A stretch of 64,000 nucleotides of DNA from contig NZ_JADBEC010000002.1 of the NCBI RefSeq assembly GCF_014873945.1, forward strand, positions 1,550,001-1,614,000, read 5' to 3'. Numbering within the stretch: the first letter of the stretch is position 1; each line of letters begins with the position of its first letter. This stretch comes from Rhizobium viscosum (GTDB lineage: Bacteria > Pseudomonadota > Alphaproteobacteria > Rhizobiales > Rhizobiaceae). Below, in pieces: positions 44,102 to 51,789 of the stretch. Under the pieces are notes generated by a model. It was given only the letters and a program-made list of their open reading frames with translations. It did no database searches and was not told the DNA's origin. The translations under genes and the position numbers were made by a program.

Positions 44102-45172
44102 ATGGCACGCATCACGCTCGACCATATCCGCCACGCTTACGGCGCCAATCCAAAGAGCGACAAGGATTATTCGCTGAAGGAAGTCGACCACGAGTGGAAC
44201 GATGGTGGCGCCTATGCACTACTCGGCCCCTCGGGCTGCGGCAAGACCACGCTGCTCAATATCATCTCGGGCCTGCTGCAGCCGTCGCATGGCCGCATTC
44301 TGTTCGACGGCAAGGATGTCACCGACCTTTCGACGCAGAGCCGCAACATCGCGCAGGTTTTCCAGTTTCCTGTCATCTACGACACGATGACGGTCTACGA
44401 CAATCTTGCCTTTCCGCTGCGCAACCGCGGCGTAGCCGAAGCGGATGTCGACCGGCGTGTGCGCGACATTCTCGAAATGATCGATCTCGGCGGCTGGGCG
44501 AGGCGTAAGGCGCAGGGCCTGACCGCCGACCAGAAGCAGAAGATCTCGCTCGGGCGCGGGCTGGTGCGCAACGACGTCAACGCCATCCTCTTCGACGAGC
44601 CGCTGACCGTCATCGATCCGCATATGAAATGGGTGCTGCGTTCGCAGCTGAAGCGGCTGCACAAGCAGTTCGGCTTCACCATGGTCTACGTCACCCATGA
44701 CCAGACCGAGGCTTTGACTTTCGCCGAGAAGGTGGTGGTCATGTATGACGGCCAGATCGTCCAGATCGGCACGCCAGCCGAACTCTTCGAGCGGCCAAGC
44801 CACACGTTTGTCGGCTATTTCATTGGTTCGCCCGGCATGAACGTGATGCCGGCAAAGATCGACGGTAGCACCGTCAGGGTCGGCGACGAGACGCTGACAC
44901 TCGACTATGCGCCGAAGACCGAAGGCGCAGCCAAGACCGAACTCGGCATCCGGCCGGAATTCATCCGGCTCGGACGGGAGGGCATGCCTGTCTCGGTGAG
45001 CAAGGTCGAGGATATCGGCCGCCAGAAGATCGTGCGCGCCCGTTTCGCCGGCCAGCCGATTGCAATCGTCGTGCCTGAGGATGGCGAAATCCCTGATGAT
45101 GCCCGCGTCAGCTTCGATCCGTCAGCCATCAGCATTTACGCCGACAGCTGGCGCGTCGGCAGGGAGGCCTGA
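44102..45172 (+). CDS. glpT: glycerol ABC transporter ATP-binding protein GlpT
   Basis: A 356-residue ATPase, partner of GlpS. Walker A GPSGCGKTT, Q-loop VFQFPVIYDTMT, Walker B AILFDEPLTVID and H-loop VTHDQTEAL are present. The signature is degenerate: LTADQKQKI replaces LSGGQ, and the D-loop is TVID rather than SNLD. It begins 9 bp after glpS. A C-terminal regulatory domain (LGIRPEFIRL) follows. Confidence 0.93.
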   Translation: MARITLDHIRHAYGANPKSDKDYSLKEVDHEWNDGGAYALLGPSGCGKTTLLNIISGLLQPSHGRILFDGKDVTDLSTQSRNIAQVFQFPVIYDTMTVYDNLAFPLRNRGVAEADVDRRVRDILEMIDLGGWARRKAQGLTADQKQKISLGRGLVRNDVNAILFDEPLTVIDPHMKWVLRSQLKRLHKQFGFTMVYVTHDQTEALTFAEKVVVMYDGQIVQIGTPAELFERPSHTFVGYFIGSPGMNVMPAKIDGSTVRVGDETLTLDYAPKTEGAAKTELGIRPEFIRLGREGMPVSVSKVEDIGRQKIVRARFAGQPIAIVVPEDGEIPDDARVSFDPSAISIYADSWRVGREA

Positions 45173-45175
45173 GCC

Positions 45176-46042
45176 ATGCAGAAGACGTGGAACAACAAAG
45201 CCTGGTTTCTGGTCCTGCCAGTGCTGCTGCTTGTGGCGTTTTCGGCCGTCATCCCGCTGATGACCGTCGTCAACTATTCGGTGCAGGATACATTCGGCAA
45301 TAATGAGTTCTTCTGGGCCGGCACCGACTGGTTCGTCCAGACCCTGCATTCCGACCGTTTCTGGGAAGCATTACAACGCAACCTGCTCTTCTCCTTCATC
45401 ATTCTGGTGCTGCAAATTCCGCTCGGCATCTTCATCGCGCTCAACATGCCGAAATCGGGGCTGGGCGTTCCTGTCTGCCTCGTCTTGATGGCGCTGCCGC
45501 TGCTTATTCCGTGGAACGTCGTCGGCACGATCTGGCAGGTCTTCGGCCGTGTCGATATCGGCCTGCTCGGCCATACGCTGGAAGCGATGGGCCTCGACTA
45601 CAACTATGTGCGCGATCCGGTCGATGCCTGGGTGACCGTCATCATCATGGACGTCTGGCATTGGACGAGCCTTGTTGTGCTGCTCTGCTATGCCGGTCTC
45701 GTTTCGATCCCGGATGCTTATTATCAGGCGGCCAAGATCGACGGCGCCTCGCGCTGGTCCGTCTTCCGCTACATCCAGCTGCCGAAGATGAAGCGCGTGC
45801 TTCTGATCGCCGTGCTGTTGCGCTTCATGGACAGTTTCATGATCTATACCGAACCCTTCGTCGTCACCGGCGGCGGCCCCGGCAACTCGACGACCTTCCT
45901 CTCCATCGATCTGGTGAAGATGGCGGTCGGCCAGTTCGATCTCGGCCCGGCGGCGGCCATGTCGATCATCTACTTCCTCATCATCCTGCTGCTCTCCTGG
46001 GTGTTCTACACCGTGATGACCAGCGGCGACGCGAACGGCTGA
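45176..46042 (+). CDS. glpP: glycerol ABC transporter permease GlpP
   Basis: A 288-residue MalF-type permease, six to seven helices, with KAWFLVLPVLLLVAFSAVIP at the start and an EAA loop DAYYQAAKIDGASRWSVFRY. It follows glpT by three bases. Together with GlpQ it forms the membrane channel for glycerol. Confidence 0.93.
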   Translation: MQKTWNNKAWFLVLPVLLLVAFSAVIPLMTVVNYSVQDTFGNNEFFWAGTDWFVQTLHSDRFWEALQRNLLFSFIILVLQIPLGIFIALNMPKSGLGVPVCLVLMALPLLIPWNVVGTIWQVFGRVDIGLLGHTLEAMGLDYNYVRDPVDAWVTVIIMDVWHWTSLVVLLCYAGLVSIPDAYYQAAKIDGASRWSVFRYIQLPKMKRVLLIAVLLRFMDSFMIYTEPFVVTGGGPGNSTTFLSIDLVKMAVGQFDLGPAAAMSIIYFLIILLLSWVFYTVMTSGDANG

Positions 46043-46057
46043 ACGGGGGGCGCAGAT

Positions 46058-46879
46058 ATGACCAGCAAATACAAACCCGCAGGCAGCCTTTCCTGGCTCG
46101 TCCCGACCATCTACATCATCTTCCTGATCCTGCCGATCTACTGGCTCGTCAATATGAGCTTCAAGGAGAATGCCGAGATCACCGGCGCCTTCTCGCTGTG
46201 GCCGACAAACCCGACGCTGCGCAACTATGCGGTCATCTTCACCGATCCGTCCTGGTACAACGGCTATATCAATTCGATCATCTATGTGGTGATGAACACG
46301 GTGATCTCGGTCGCCGCAGCACTGCCGGCGGCTTACGCCTTTTCGCGCTACCGCTTCCTCGGCGACAAGCACCTGTTCTTCTGGCTTTTGACCAACCGCA
46401 TGGCGCCGCCGGCGGTCTTCGCGCTGCCCTTCTTCCAGCTCTATTCGGCCTTTGGCCTGATCGACACGCATATTGCCGTCGCACTCGCCCACTGCCTGTT
46501 CAACGTGCCGCTGGCGGTCTGGATCCTCGAAGGTTTCATGTCCGGTGTGCCGAAGGAGATCGATGAGACGGCCTATATCGACGGCTATTCCTTCCCGCGG
46601 TTCTTCATCAAGATCTTCATTCCGCTGATTGCGAGCGGGGTGGGTGTTGCGGCCTTCTTCTGCTTCATGTTCTCGTGGGTCGAGCTCCTGCTCGCCCGCA
46701 CGCTGACGACGACGGCCGCAAAGCCGATCTCGGCCATCATGACGCGCACGGTCTCGGCGGCCGGCATGGACTGGGGCGTGCTGGCGGCAGCCGGCGTGCT
46801 GACCATCATTCCGGGCGCCCTCGTCATCTATTTCGTTCGCAACTACATCGCCAAGGGCTTTGCCCTGGGCCGCGTCTGA
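46058..46879 (+). CDS. glpQ: glycerol ABC transporter permease GlpQ
   Basis: A 273-residue MalG-type permease. N-terminal IIFLILPIYWLVNMSFKENA, then NRMAPPAVFALPFFQLYSAF and EAA loop PKEIDETAYIDGYSFPRFF. It starts 15 bp behind glpP and is followed by the DUF2160 gene. Not related to glycerophosphodiesterase GlpQ of E. coli, which shares the name. Confidence 0.92.
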   Translation: MTSKYKPAGSLSWLVPTIYIIFLILPIYWLVNMSFKENAEITGAFSLWPTNPTLRNYAVIFTDPSWYNGYINSIIYVVMNTVISVAAALPAAYAFSRYRFLGDKHLFFWLLTNRMAPPAVFALPFFQLYSAFGLIDTHIAVALAHCLFNVPLAVWILEGFMSGVPKEIDETAYIDGYSFPRFFIKIFIPLIASGVGVAAFFCFMFSWVELLLARTLTTTAAKPISAIMTRTVSAAGMDWGVLAAAGVLTIIPGALVIYFVRNYIAKGFALGRV

Positions 46880-46891
46880 GGAGGACCGGAC

Positions 46892-47173
46892 ATGAGCTTT
46901 TCCTGGATGGCCTGGACGCTGCCGACGGCGCTCTTCTTCCTGACGATCCTTCTGCTGCTGATCGGCATGAGCGTCTGGGAATATTTTGCGCCGGGGGGAT
47001 CGCCGCGTGTTGGCTTGCTTCGTTTCGAGACGACGCGCGGCGACCGGCTGTTCATTTCGCTGCTCGGCGCGGCATTCATTCATCTTGCATGGCTGGGTCT
47101 CATCGGACCCAACCTGTGGTGGGCTCTTGGCATCTCCGTGGTCTACGCCATCGGCGTGTTCCGTTACGTGTGA
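46892..47173 (+). CDS. DUF2160 membrane protein of the glycerol operon
   Basis: A 93-residue membrane protein with two to three helices (MAWTLPTALFFLTILLLLIG; LFISLLGAAFIHLAWLGLIG; WWALGISVVYAIGVFRYV). DUF2160 genes are found in this position of glycerol ABC operons in many Proteobacteria, between the second permease and the binding protein. Function unknown; a third membrane component of the transporter is a reasonable guess. Confidence 0.85.
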   Translation: MSFSWMAWTLPTALFFLTILLLLIGMSVWEYFAPGGSPRVGLLRFETTRGDRLFISLLGAAFIHLAWLGLIGPNLWWALGISVVYAIGVFRYV

Positions 47174-47251
47174 TTCCAAGGTGATACGGAGGCCGGGGGT
47201 ACTGGCCGCCTGAGACGTAGAGACTGCAATCGCTAAACCTGGGAGGATATT

Positions 47252-48982
47252 ATGCGACGGCACTTATTGACGACGACAGCAGGCTTGCTGCTGGCGATGA
47301 CAGCATCGGCCTATGCCGGCATGGACGAGGCCAAGACGTTCCTCGACAAGGAAATCGGTGACCTTTCGACGCTTCCCCGCGCCGACCAGGAAAAGGAAAT
47401 GCAGTGGTTCGTCGATGCCGCGAAGCCTTTCGCCGGCATGGACATCAAGGTCGTGTCCGAGACGATCACAACCCATGAATATGAATCGAAGGTGCTGGCA
47501 CCGGCCTTTACGGCAATCACCGGCATCAAGATCACCCATGACCTCATCGGCGAAGGTGACGTGGTCGAAAAGCTGCAGACGCAGATGCAGTCGGGCGAAA
47601 ACATCTATGACGCCTATATCAACGACTCGGACCTGATCGGCACCCATTGGCGCTACCAGCAGGCCCGCAGCCTGACCGACTGGATGGCCAACGAAGGCAA
47701 GGATGTCACCAATCCCGGCCTCGACATCGACGACTTCATCGGCAAGTCCTTCACCACGGCGCCTGACGGCAAGCTCTATCAGCTGCCCGACCAGCAGTTC
47801 GCAAACCTTTACTGGTTCCGCTACGACTGGTTCAACGACGAGAAGAACAAGGCGGACTTCAAGGCGAAGTACGGCTACGATCTCGGCGTGCCGGTCAACT
47901 GGTCGGCCTATGAGGATATTGCCGAGTTCTTCACCGGTCGCGAGGTCGGTGGCAAGAAGGTCTATGGCCACATGGACTACGGCAAGAAGGACCCGTCGCT
48001 CGGCTGGCGCTTCACCGACGCCTGGCTCTCCATGGCCGGCAATGGCGACAGGGGCATCCCGAACGGCAAACCCGTCGACGAGTGGGGCATCAAGGTCGAT
48101 GAGAACTCGCGCCCGGTCGGTTCCTGCGTCGCGCGTGGTGGCGATACCAACGGCCCTGCTGCGGTCTATTCCATCCAGAAATATCTGGACTGGATGAAGG
48201 CCTATGCACCGGCCGCTGCCCAGGGCATGACCTTCTCCGAATCCGGCCCGGTCCCCTCGCAGGGCGAAATCGCCCAGCAGATGTTCACCTACACGGCCTT
48301 CACCGCCGACTTCGTCAAGGAAGGCCTGCCGGTCGTCAACGCGGACGGCACGCCGAAATGGCGCTTCGCGCCGAGCCCGCATGGCGTCTACTGGAAGGAC
48401 GGCATGAAGCTCGGCTATCAGGATGCCGGCTCCTGGACGCTGATGAAGTCCACGCCTGACGATCGCGCCAAGGCGGCCTGGCTCTATGCCCAGTTCGTCA
48501 CATCAAAGACTGTCGACGTGAAGAAGAGCCACATGGGCCTGACCTTCATCCGGCAGTCGACGCTGGACCACAAGTCCTTCACCGATCGTGCGCCGAAGCT
48601 CGGCGGCCTGATCGAGTTCTACCGTTCGCCGGCCCGCCTGCAGTGGTCACCGACCGGTACGAACGTTCCCGACTATCCGAAGCTCGCGCAGCTCTGGTGG
48701 CAGGCAATCGGTGACGCTTCGTCAGGCGCAAAGACGGCGCAGGGAGCAATGGACTCGCTTTGCTCCGAGCAGGAAAAGGTGCTGCAGCGCCTCGAACGCG
48801 CCAAGGTGCAGGGCGACATCGGCCCGAAGCTCGCCGAGGAGCACGATCTCGAATATTGGAACAAGGATGCCGTCGCCAAGGGCAACCTCGCTCCGCAGCT
48901 GAAGATCGAAAACGAGAAGGAAAAGCCCATCACCGTCAACTATGACGAGCTCGTCAAGAGCTGGGCCGAAGCCAAGAAGTAG
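47252..48982 (+). CDS. glpV: glycerol ABC transporter substrate-binding protein GlpV
   Basis: A 576-residue periplasmic binding protein, about 150 residues longer than ordinary sugar-binding proteins, as expected for GlpV. Signal peptide to ASAYAG. Blocks: VVSETITTHEYESKVLAPAF, GENIYDAYINDSDLIGTHWR, PQ-type ligand segments NLYWFRYDWF and DAGSWTLMKSTP. The start follows GGGAGGAT. It ends the transporter part, about 140 bp before glpK with a strong hairpin between. Confidence 0.93.
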   Translation: MRRHLLTTTAGLLLAMTASAYAGMDEAKTFLDKEIGDLSTLPRADQEKEMQWFVDAAKPFAGMDIKVVSETITTHEYESKVLAPAFTAITGIKITHDLIGEGDVVEKLQTQMQSGENIYDAYINDSDLIGTHWRYQQARSLTDWMANEGKDVTNPGLDIDDFIGKSFTTAPDGKLYQLPDQQFANLYWFRYDWFNDEKNKADFKAKYGYDLGVPVNWSAYEDIAEFFTGREVGGKKVYGHMDYGKKDPSLGWRFTDAWLSMAGNGDRGIPNGKPVDEWGIKVDENSRPVGSCVARGGDTNGPAAVYSIQKYLDWMKAYAPAAAQGMTFSESGPVPSQGEIAQQMFTYTAFTADFVKEGLPVVNADGTPKWRFAPSPHGVYWKDGMKLGYQDAGSWTLMKSTPDDRAKAAWLYAQFVTSKTVDVKKSHMGLTFIRQSTLDHKSFTDRAPKLGGLIEFYRSPARLQWSPTGTNVPDYPKLAQLWWQAIGDASSGAKTAQGAMDSLCSEQEKVLQRLERAKVQGDIGPKLAEEHDLEYWNKDAVAKGNLAPQLKIENEKEKPITVNYDELVKSWAEAKK

Positions 48983-49018
48983 GCTGATCGACCGGGCCTC
49001 AAGCCCGGCAGCCATCAG

Positions 49019-49045
49019 ACCTTCCCGGCGGCGTGCCGGGAAGGT
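49019..49045 (+). terminator. Strong hairpin between glpV and glpK
   Basis: ACCTTCCCGGC-GGCGT-GCCGGGAAGGT is a perfect 11-bp stem 37 bp after the glpV stop. No T-run follows. It may be a leaky terminator, or a structure protecting the 3' end of the upstream mRNA so that the binding protein is made in excess over GlpK. Confidence 0.55.
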
Positions 49046-49125
49046 CGACACCACTTCCAGAACAAAAACGAAGGCAGAGCTGCCGTTCCGGCGGGACGAT
49101 GGCTGCTGCGCAGGAAACAGATGTC

Positions 49126-50622
49126 ATGAGCGGCCACATCCTTGCCATCGACCAGGGCACGACATCCTCACGAGCCATAATTTTCGACCCTCAGATGCGG
49201 ACCGCATCGTCGGCCCAGACGGAGATCACACAGCATTTCCCGCAGACCGGCTGGGTGGAGCACGATGCGAGTGAGATCTGGGACACGGTGCTTTCGACGG
49301 CCCGCGATGCGCTGGCAAAAAGCGGTGTGACGCCGGGCGCAATTGCGGCCATCGGCATCACCAATCAGCGGGAAACGACCGTCGTCTGGGAAAAAGCCAC
49401 CGGCCGGCCGCTTCACAAGGCGATCGTCTGGCAGGACAGGCGCACGGCGGAAATGTGCGACCGGCTGAAGGTCGATGGCTATGAAAAGCTCTTCACTGCC
49501 AAGACCGGCCTGCTTCTCGATCCCTATTTTTCCGGCACGAAACTGCGCTGGTTGCTCGACAATGTCGAGGGACTGCGTGCCCATGCCGAAGCCGGAGAGG
49601 TCTGTTTCGGTACCATCGACAGCTGGATCATCTACAAGCTGACCGGCGGGCGGGCACATGTCACAGATGCGACCAACGCCTCGCGAACTCTGCTCTACAA
49701 TATCGCCGAAAACTGCTGGGACGACGAACTTCTCGAGATCCTGCGCATCCCGCGGGCGCTGCTGCCCGAGGTCAAGGACAGTGCTGACGATTTTGGCACG
49801 GTCGATCCTGACATCTTCGGCGCGGCGATCCCGATCCTCGGGGTCGCGGGCGACCAGCAGGCGGCAACGATCGGCAATGCCTGTTTCGAACCGGGCATGG
49901 TGAAATCGACCTACGGCACCGGCTGTTTTGCGCTCCTGAATACCGGTGATGACCGTGTGCACTCCAAGAACCGGTTGCTCACCACCATCGCCTACCGCTT
50001 GAATGGCAGGACCACCTACGCACTGGAAGGGTCGATCTTCATTGCCGGTGCTGCCGTGCAGTGGCTGCGCGATGGTCTCGGCATTATCGGGAAAGCATCT
50101 GAAACCGGCGCTTTGGCTGACAGAGCCGATCCGCAGCAAAGGGTCTATGTCGTTCCCGCCTTTACCGGGCTCGGCGCTCCCTACTGGGATCCGGAGGCAC
50201 GCGGCGCGATCTTCGGCCTGACGCGCAACAGCGGCCCGGCGGAACTGGCGCGCGCGGTCCTCGAATCGGTCGCCTACCAGACGCTCGATCTTCTGGTGGC
50301 GATGCGAAGCGATTGGGGCGACCATCCGATCGAAACAGTGCTGCGTGTCGATGGTGGCATGTCGGCTTCCGAATGGACCATGCAGCATCTCGCCAACATT
50401 CTCTCAAGCCCCGTCGACCGGGCAGCGACTTTGGAGACGACAGCGCTCGGTGCAGCCTGGCTTGCCGGATCGAAGGCCGGTGTCTGGCCGGGCCAGAACG
50501 ATTTTGCGCGCGCCTGGGCGAGCGACCGCAGCTTTGAGCCTGACATGACTGACATAGACAGGCAGGCGAGAATTGTCGGCTGGCGCAACGCGATTGCGCG
50601 AACACTCAGCACGGTGACCTGA
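49126..50622 (+). CDS. glpK: glycerol kinase GlpK
   Basis: A 498-residue FGGY kinase that phosphorylates glycerol to glycerol 3-phosphate. N-terminal ILAIDQGTTSSRAIIFD, GITNQRETTVVWEK (glycerol contacts), WQDRRT, TKLRWLLDN, DSWIIYKLTGG, then KSTYGTGCFALLNTG, EGSIFIAGAAVQWLRDGLGI and RVDGGMSASEWTMQHLANIL. ATG at 49126 has AGGAAACAG upstream and gives the usual length and N-terminus; ATG at 49099 is an alternative. It completes the glycerol pathway. Confidence 0.95.
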   Translation: MSGHILAIDQGTTSSRAIIFDPQMRTASSAQTEITQHFPQTGWVEHDASEIWDTVLSTARDALAKSGVTPGAIAAIGITNQRETTVVWEKATGRPLHKAIVWQDRRTAEMCDRLKVDGYEKLFTAKTGLLLDPYFSGTKLRWLLDNVEGLRAHAEAGEVCFGTIDSWIIYKLTGGRAHVTDATNASRTLLYNIAENCWDDELLEILRIPRALLPEVKDSADDFGTVDPDIFGAAIPILGVAGDQQAATIGNACFEPGMVKSTYGTGCFALLNTGDDRVHSKNRLLTTIAYRLNGRTTYALEGSIFIAGAAVQWLRDGLGIIGKASETGALADRADPQQRVYVVPAFTGLGAPYWDPEARGAIFGLTRNSGPAELARAVLESVAYQTLDLLVAMRSDWGDHPIETVLRVDGGMSASEWTMQHLANILSSPVDRAATLETTALGAAWLAGSKAGVWPGQNDFARAWASDRSFEPDMTDIDRQARIVGWRNAIARTLSTVT

Positions 50623-50649
50623 CTGGGGCGGACCACCACCGTGGAGAAA

Positions 50650-50678
50650 GAGCCGGGCGGTGTCAGGCCGCCCGGCTC
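50650..50678. terminator. Bidirectional terminator between glpK and the convergent ABC operon
   Basis: GAGCCGGGCGG-TGTCAGG-CCGCCCGGCTC is a perfect 11-bp GC-rich stem, 27 bp after the glpK stop and 23 bp before the end of the convergent ATPase gene. It follows AGAAA on one side and precedes ATTGAT on the other. Confidence 0.7.
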
Positions 50679-50700
50679 ATTGATCTGTCCATCTGGAGTC

Positions 50701-51771
50701 TCAAGCGTCGAGCCGGTTCTGCGTCTGCCGGTCGAAGAAATGTACCTTCGGGGTCGCAAAAGACAGTTTGACGCGCTGTTCAGGGACGAGATTTACGCGT
50801 TCGCGCAGGACCCAGGTCAGCTCTTTGCCCTCGACTTCGATGGCGACATGGGTTTCCGACCCGGTCGGCTCGATCACCTTCACGATCGCTTCGACACCTT
50901 CCTCGCCACCGAGCGAAATATCCTCAGGACGGATGCCAAGCGTCAGTGGCTTGCCGGCGGAATTCTCCGGTGCCTGCGAGAGCTTGACGTGTCCTCCACC
51001 GGGAAGAGCGAGGCTCGGGCTACCGTCGGTCTCAAGTGTGCCCTCCAGGAAATTCATCGCCGGTGAGCCGAGAAAGCCGGCGACGAAGATATTGCGCGGC
51101 CGGTCGTAGAGCTCGAGAGGGCTGCCGATCTGCTCCACCCTGCCACCCTGTAACACGACGATCTTGTCGGCCATGGTCATCGCCTCAATCTGGTCATGCG
51201 TGACATAGACGATCGTCGTCTTCAGGCGCTGATGCAGAGCCTTGATCTCGGCCCGCATCTTGACGCGGAGTTTCGCGTCGAGGTTCGACAGCGGCTCGTC
51301 GAACAGGAAGACTTTCGGATCGCGGACGATGGCACGGCCCATGGCGACGCGCTGGCGCTGGCCGCCGGAAAGCTGTGCTGGCTTGCGCTCCAGAAGCGGC
51401 TGCAGGCCAAGGATGGCGGCGGCTTCCGCCACCTTCCTGTCAATCTCTGGTCGCTTGGCACCGGCGAGCTCCAGCGCAAAGCCCATATTCTGGGCGACCG
51501 TCATCTGCGGATAGAGTGCGTAGTTCTGAAAGACCATCGCGATATTGCGGTCCTTCGGCTGCAGATTGTTGACGACGCGTCCGTCGATGCTGATCTTGCC
51601 GGCGCTGATATCTTCAAGACCGGCAATCATGCGCAGCAGTGTTGACTTGCCGCAGCCGGACGGACCGACAAGGATGACGAACTCGCCATCGGCGATATCG
51701 ACATCGATGCCATGGATGATGTCGACCGCGCCGAAGGATTTTTTGACGTTCTGGATGTTCAAGCCGGACAT
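50701..51771 (-). CDS. ABC transporter ATP-binding protein (UgpC/MalK type)
   Basis: A 356-residue ATPase with Walker A GPSGCGKST, Q-loop VFQNYALYPQMT, LSGGQRQRV, FLFDEPLSNLDAK, VTHDQIEAM and the C-terminal MOI domain (LGIRPEDISLGG). All motifs are canonical, in contrast to GlpS/GlpT nearby. It is the last gene of the operon binding protein-permease-permease-DUF5060 enzyme-ATPase. Confidence 0.94.
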   Translation of the reverse strand: MSGLNIQNVKKSFGAVDIIHGIDVDIADGEFVILVGPSGCGKSTLLRMIAGLEDISAGKISIDGRVVNNLQPKDRNIAMVFQNYALYPQMTVAQNMGFALELAGAKRPEIDRKVAEAAAILGLQPLLERKPAQLSGGQRQRVAMGRAIVRDPKVFLFDEPLSNLDAKLRVKMRAEIKALHQRLKTTIVYVTHDQIEAMTMADKIVVLQGGRVEQIGSPLELYDRPRNIFVAGFLGSPAMNFLEGTLETDGSPSLALPGGGHVKLSQAPENSAGKPLTLGIRPEDISLGGEEGVEAIVKVIEPTGSETHVAIEVEGKELTWVLRERVNLVPEQRVKLSFATPKVHFFDRQTQNRLDA

Positions 51772-51789
51772 GGGCTCCTCCTTAAATCC

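Noticed and set aside
46058..46879. Reading GlpQ as glycerophosphodiester phosphodiesterase because of the shared symbol
   Set aside because: The protein is a six-helix MalG-type permease with an EAA loop, so the rhizobial glycerol-transporter naming applies.
45371..47263. Minus-strand open frame opposite glpP-glpQ
   Set aside because: Arg/Asp/Gln-rich shadow; the plus-strand permeases are unambiguous.
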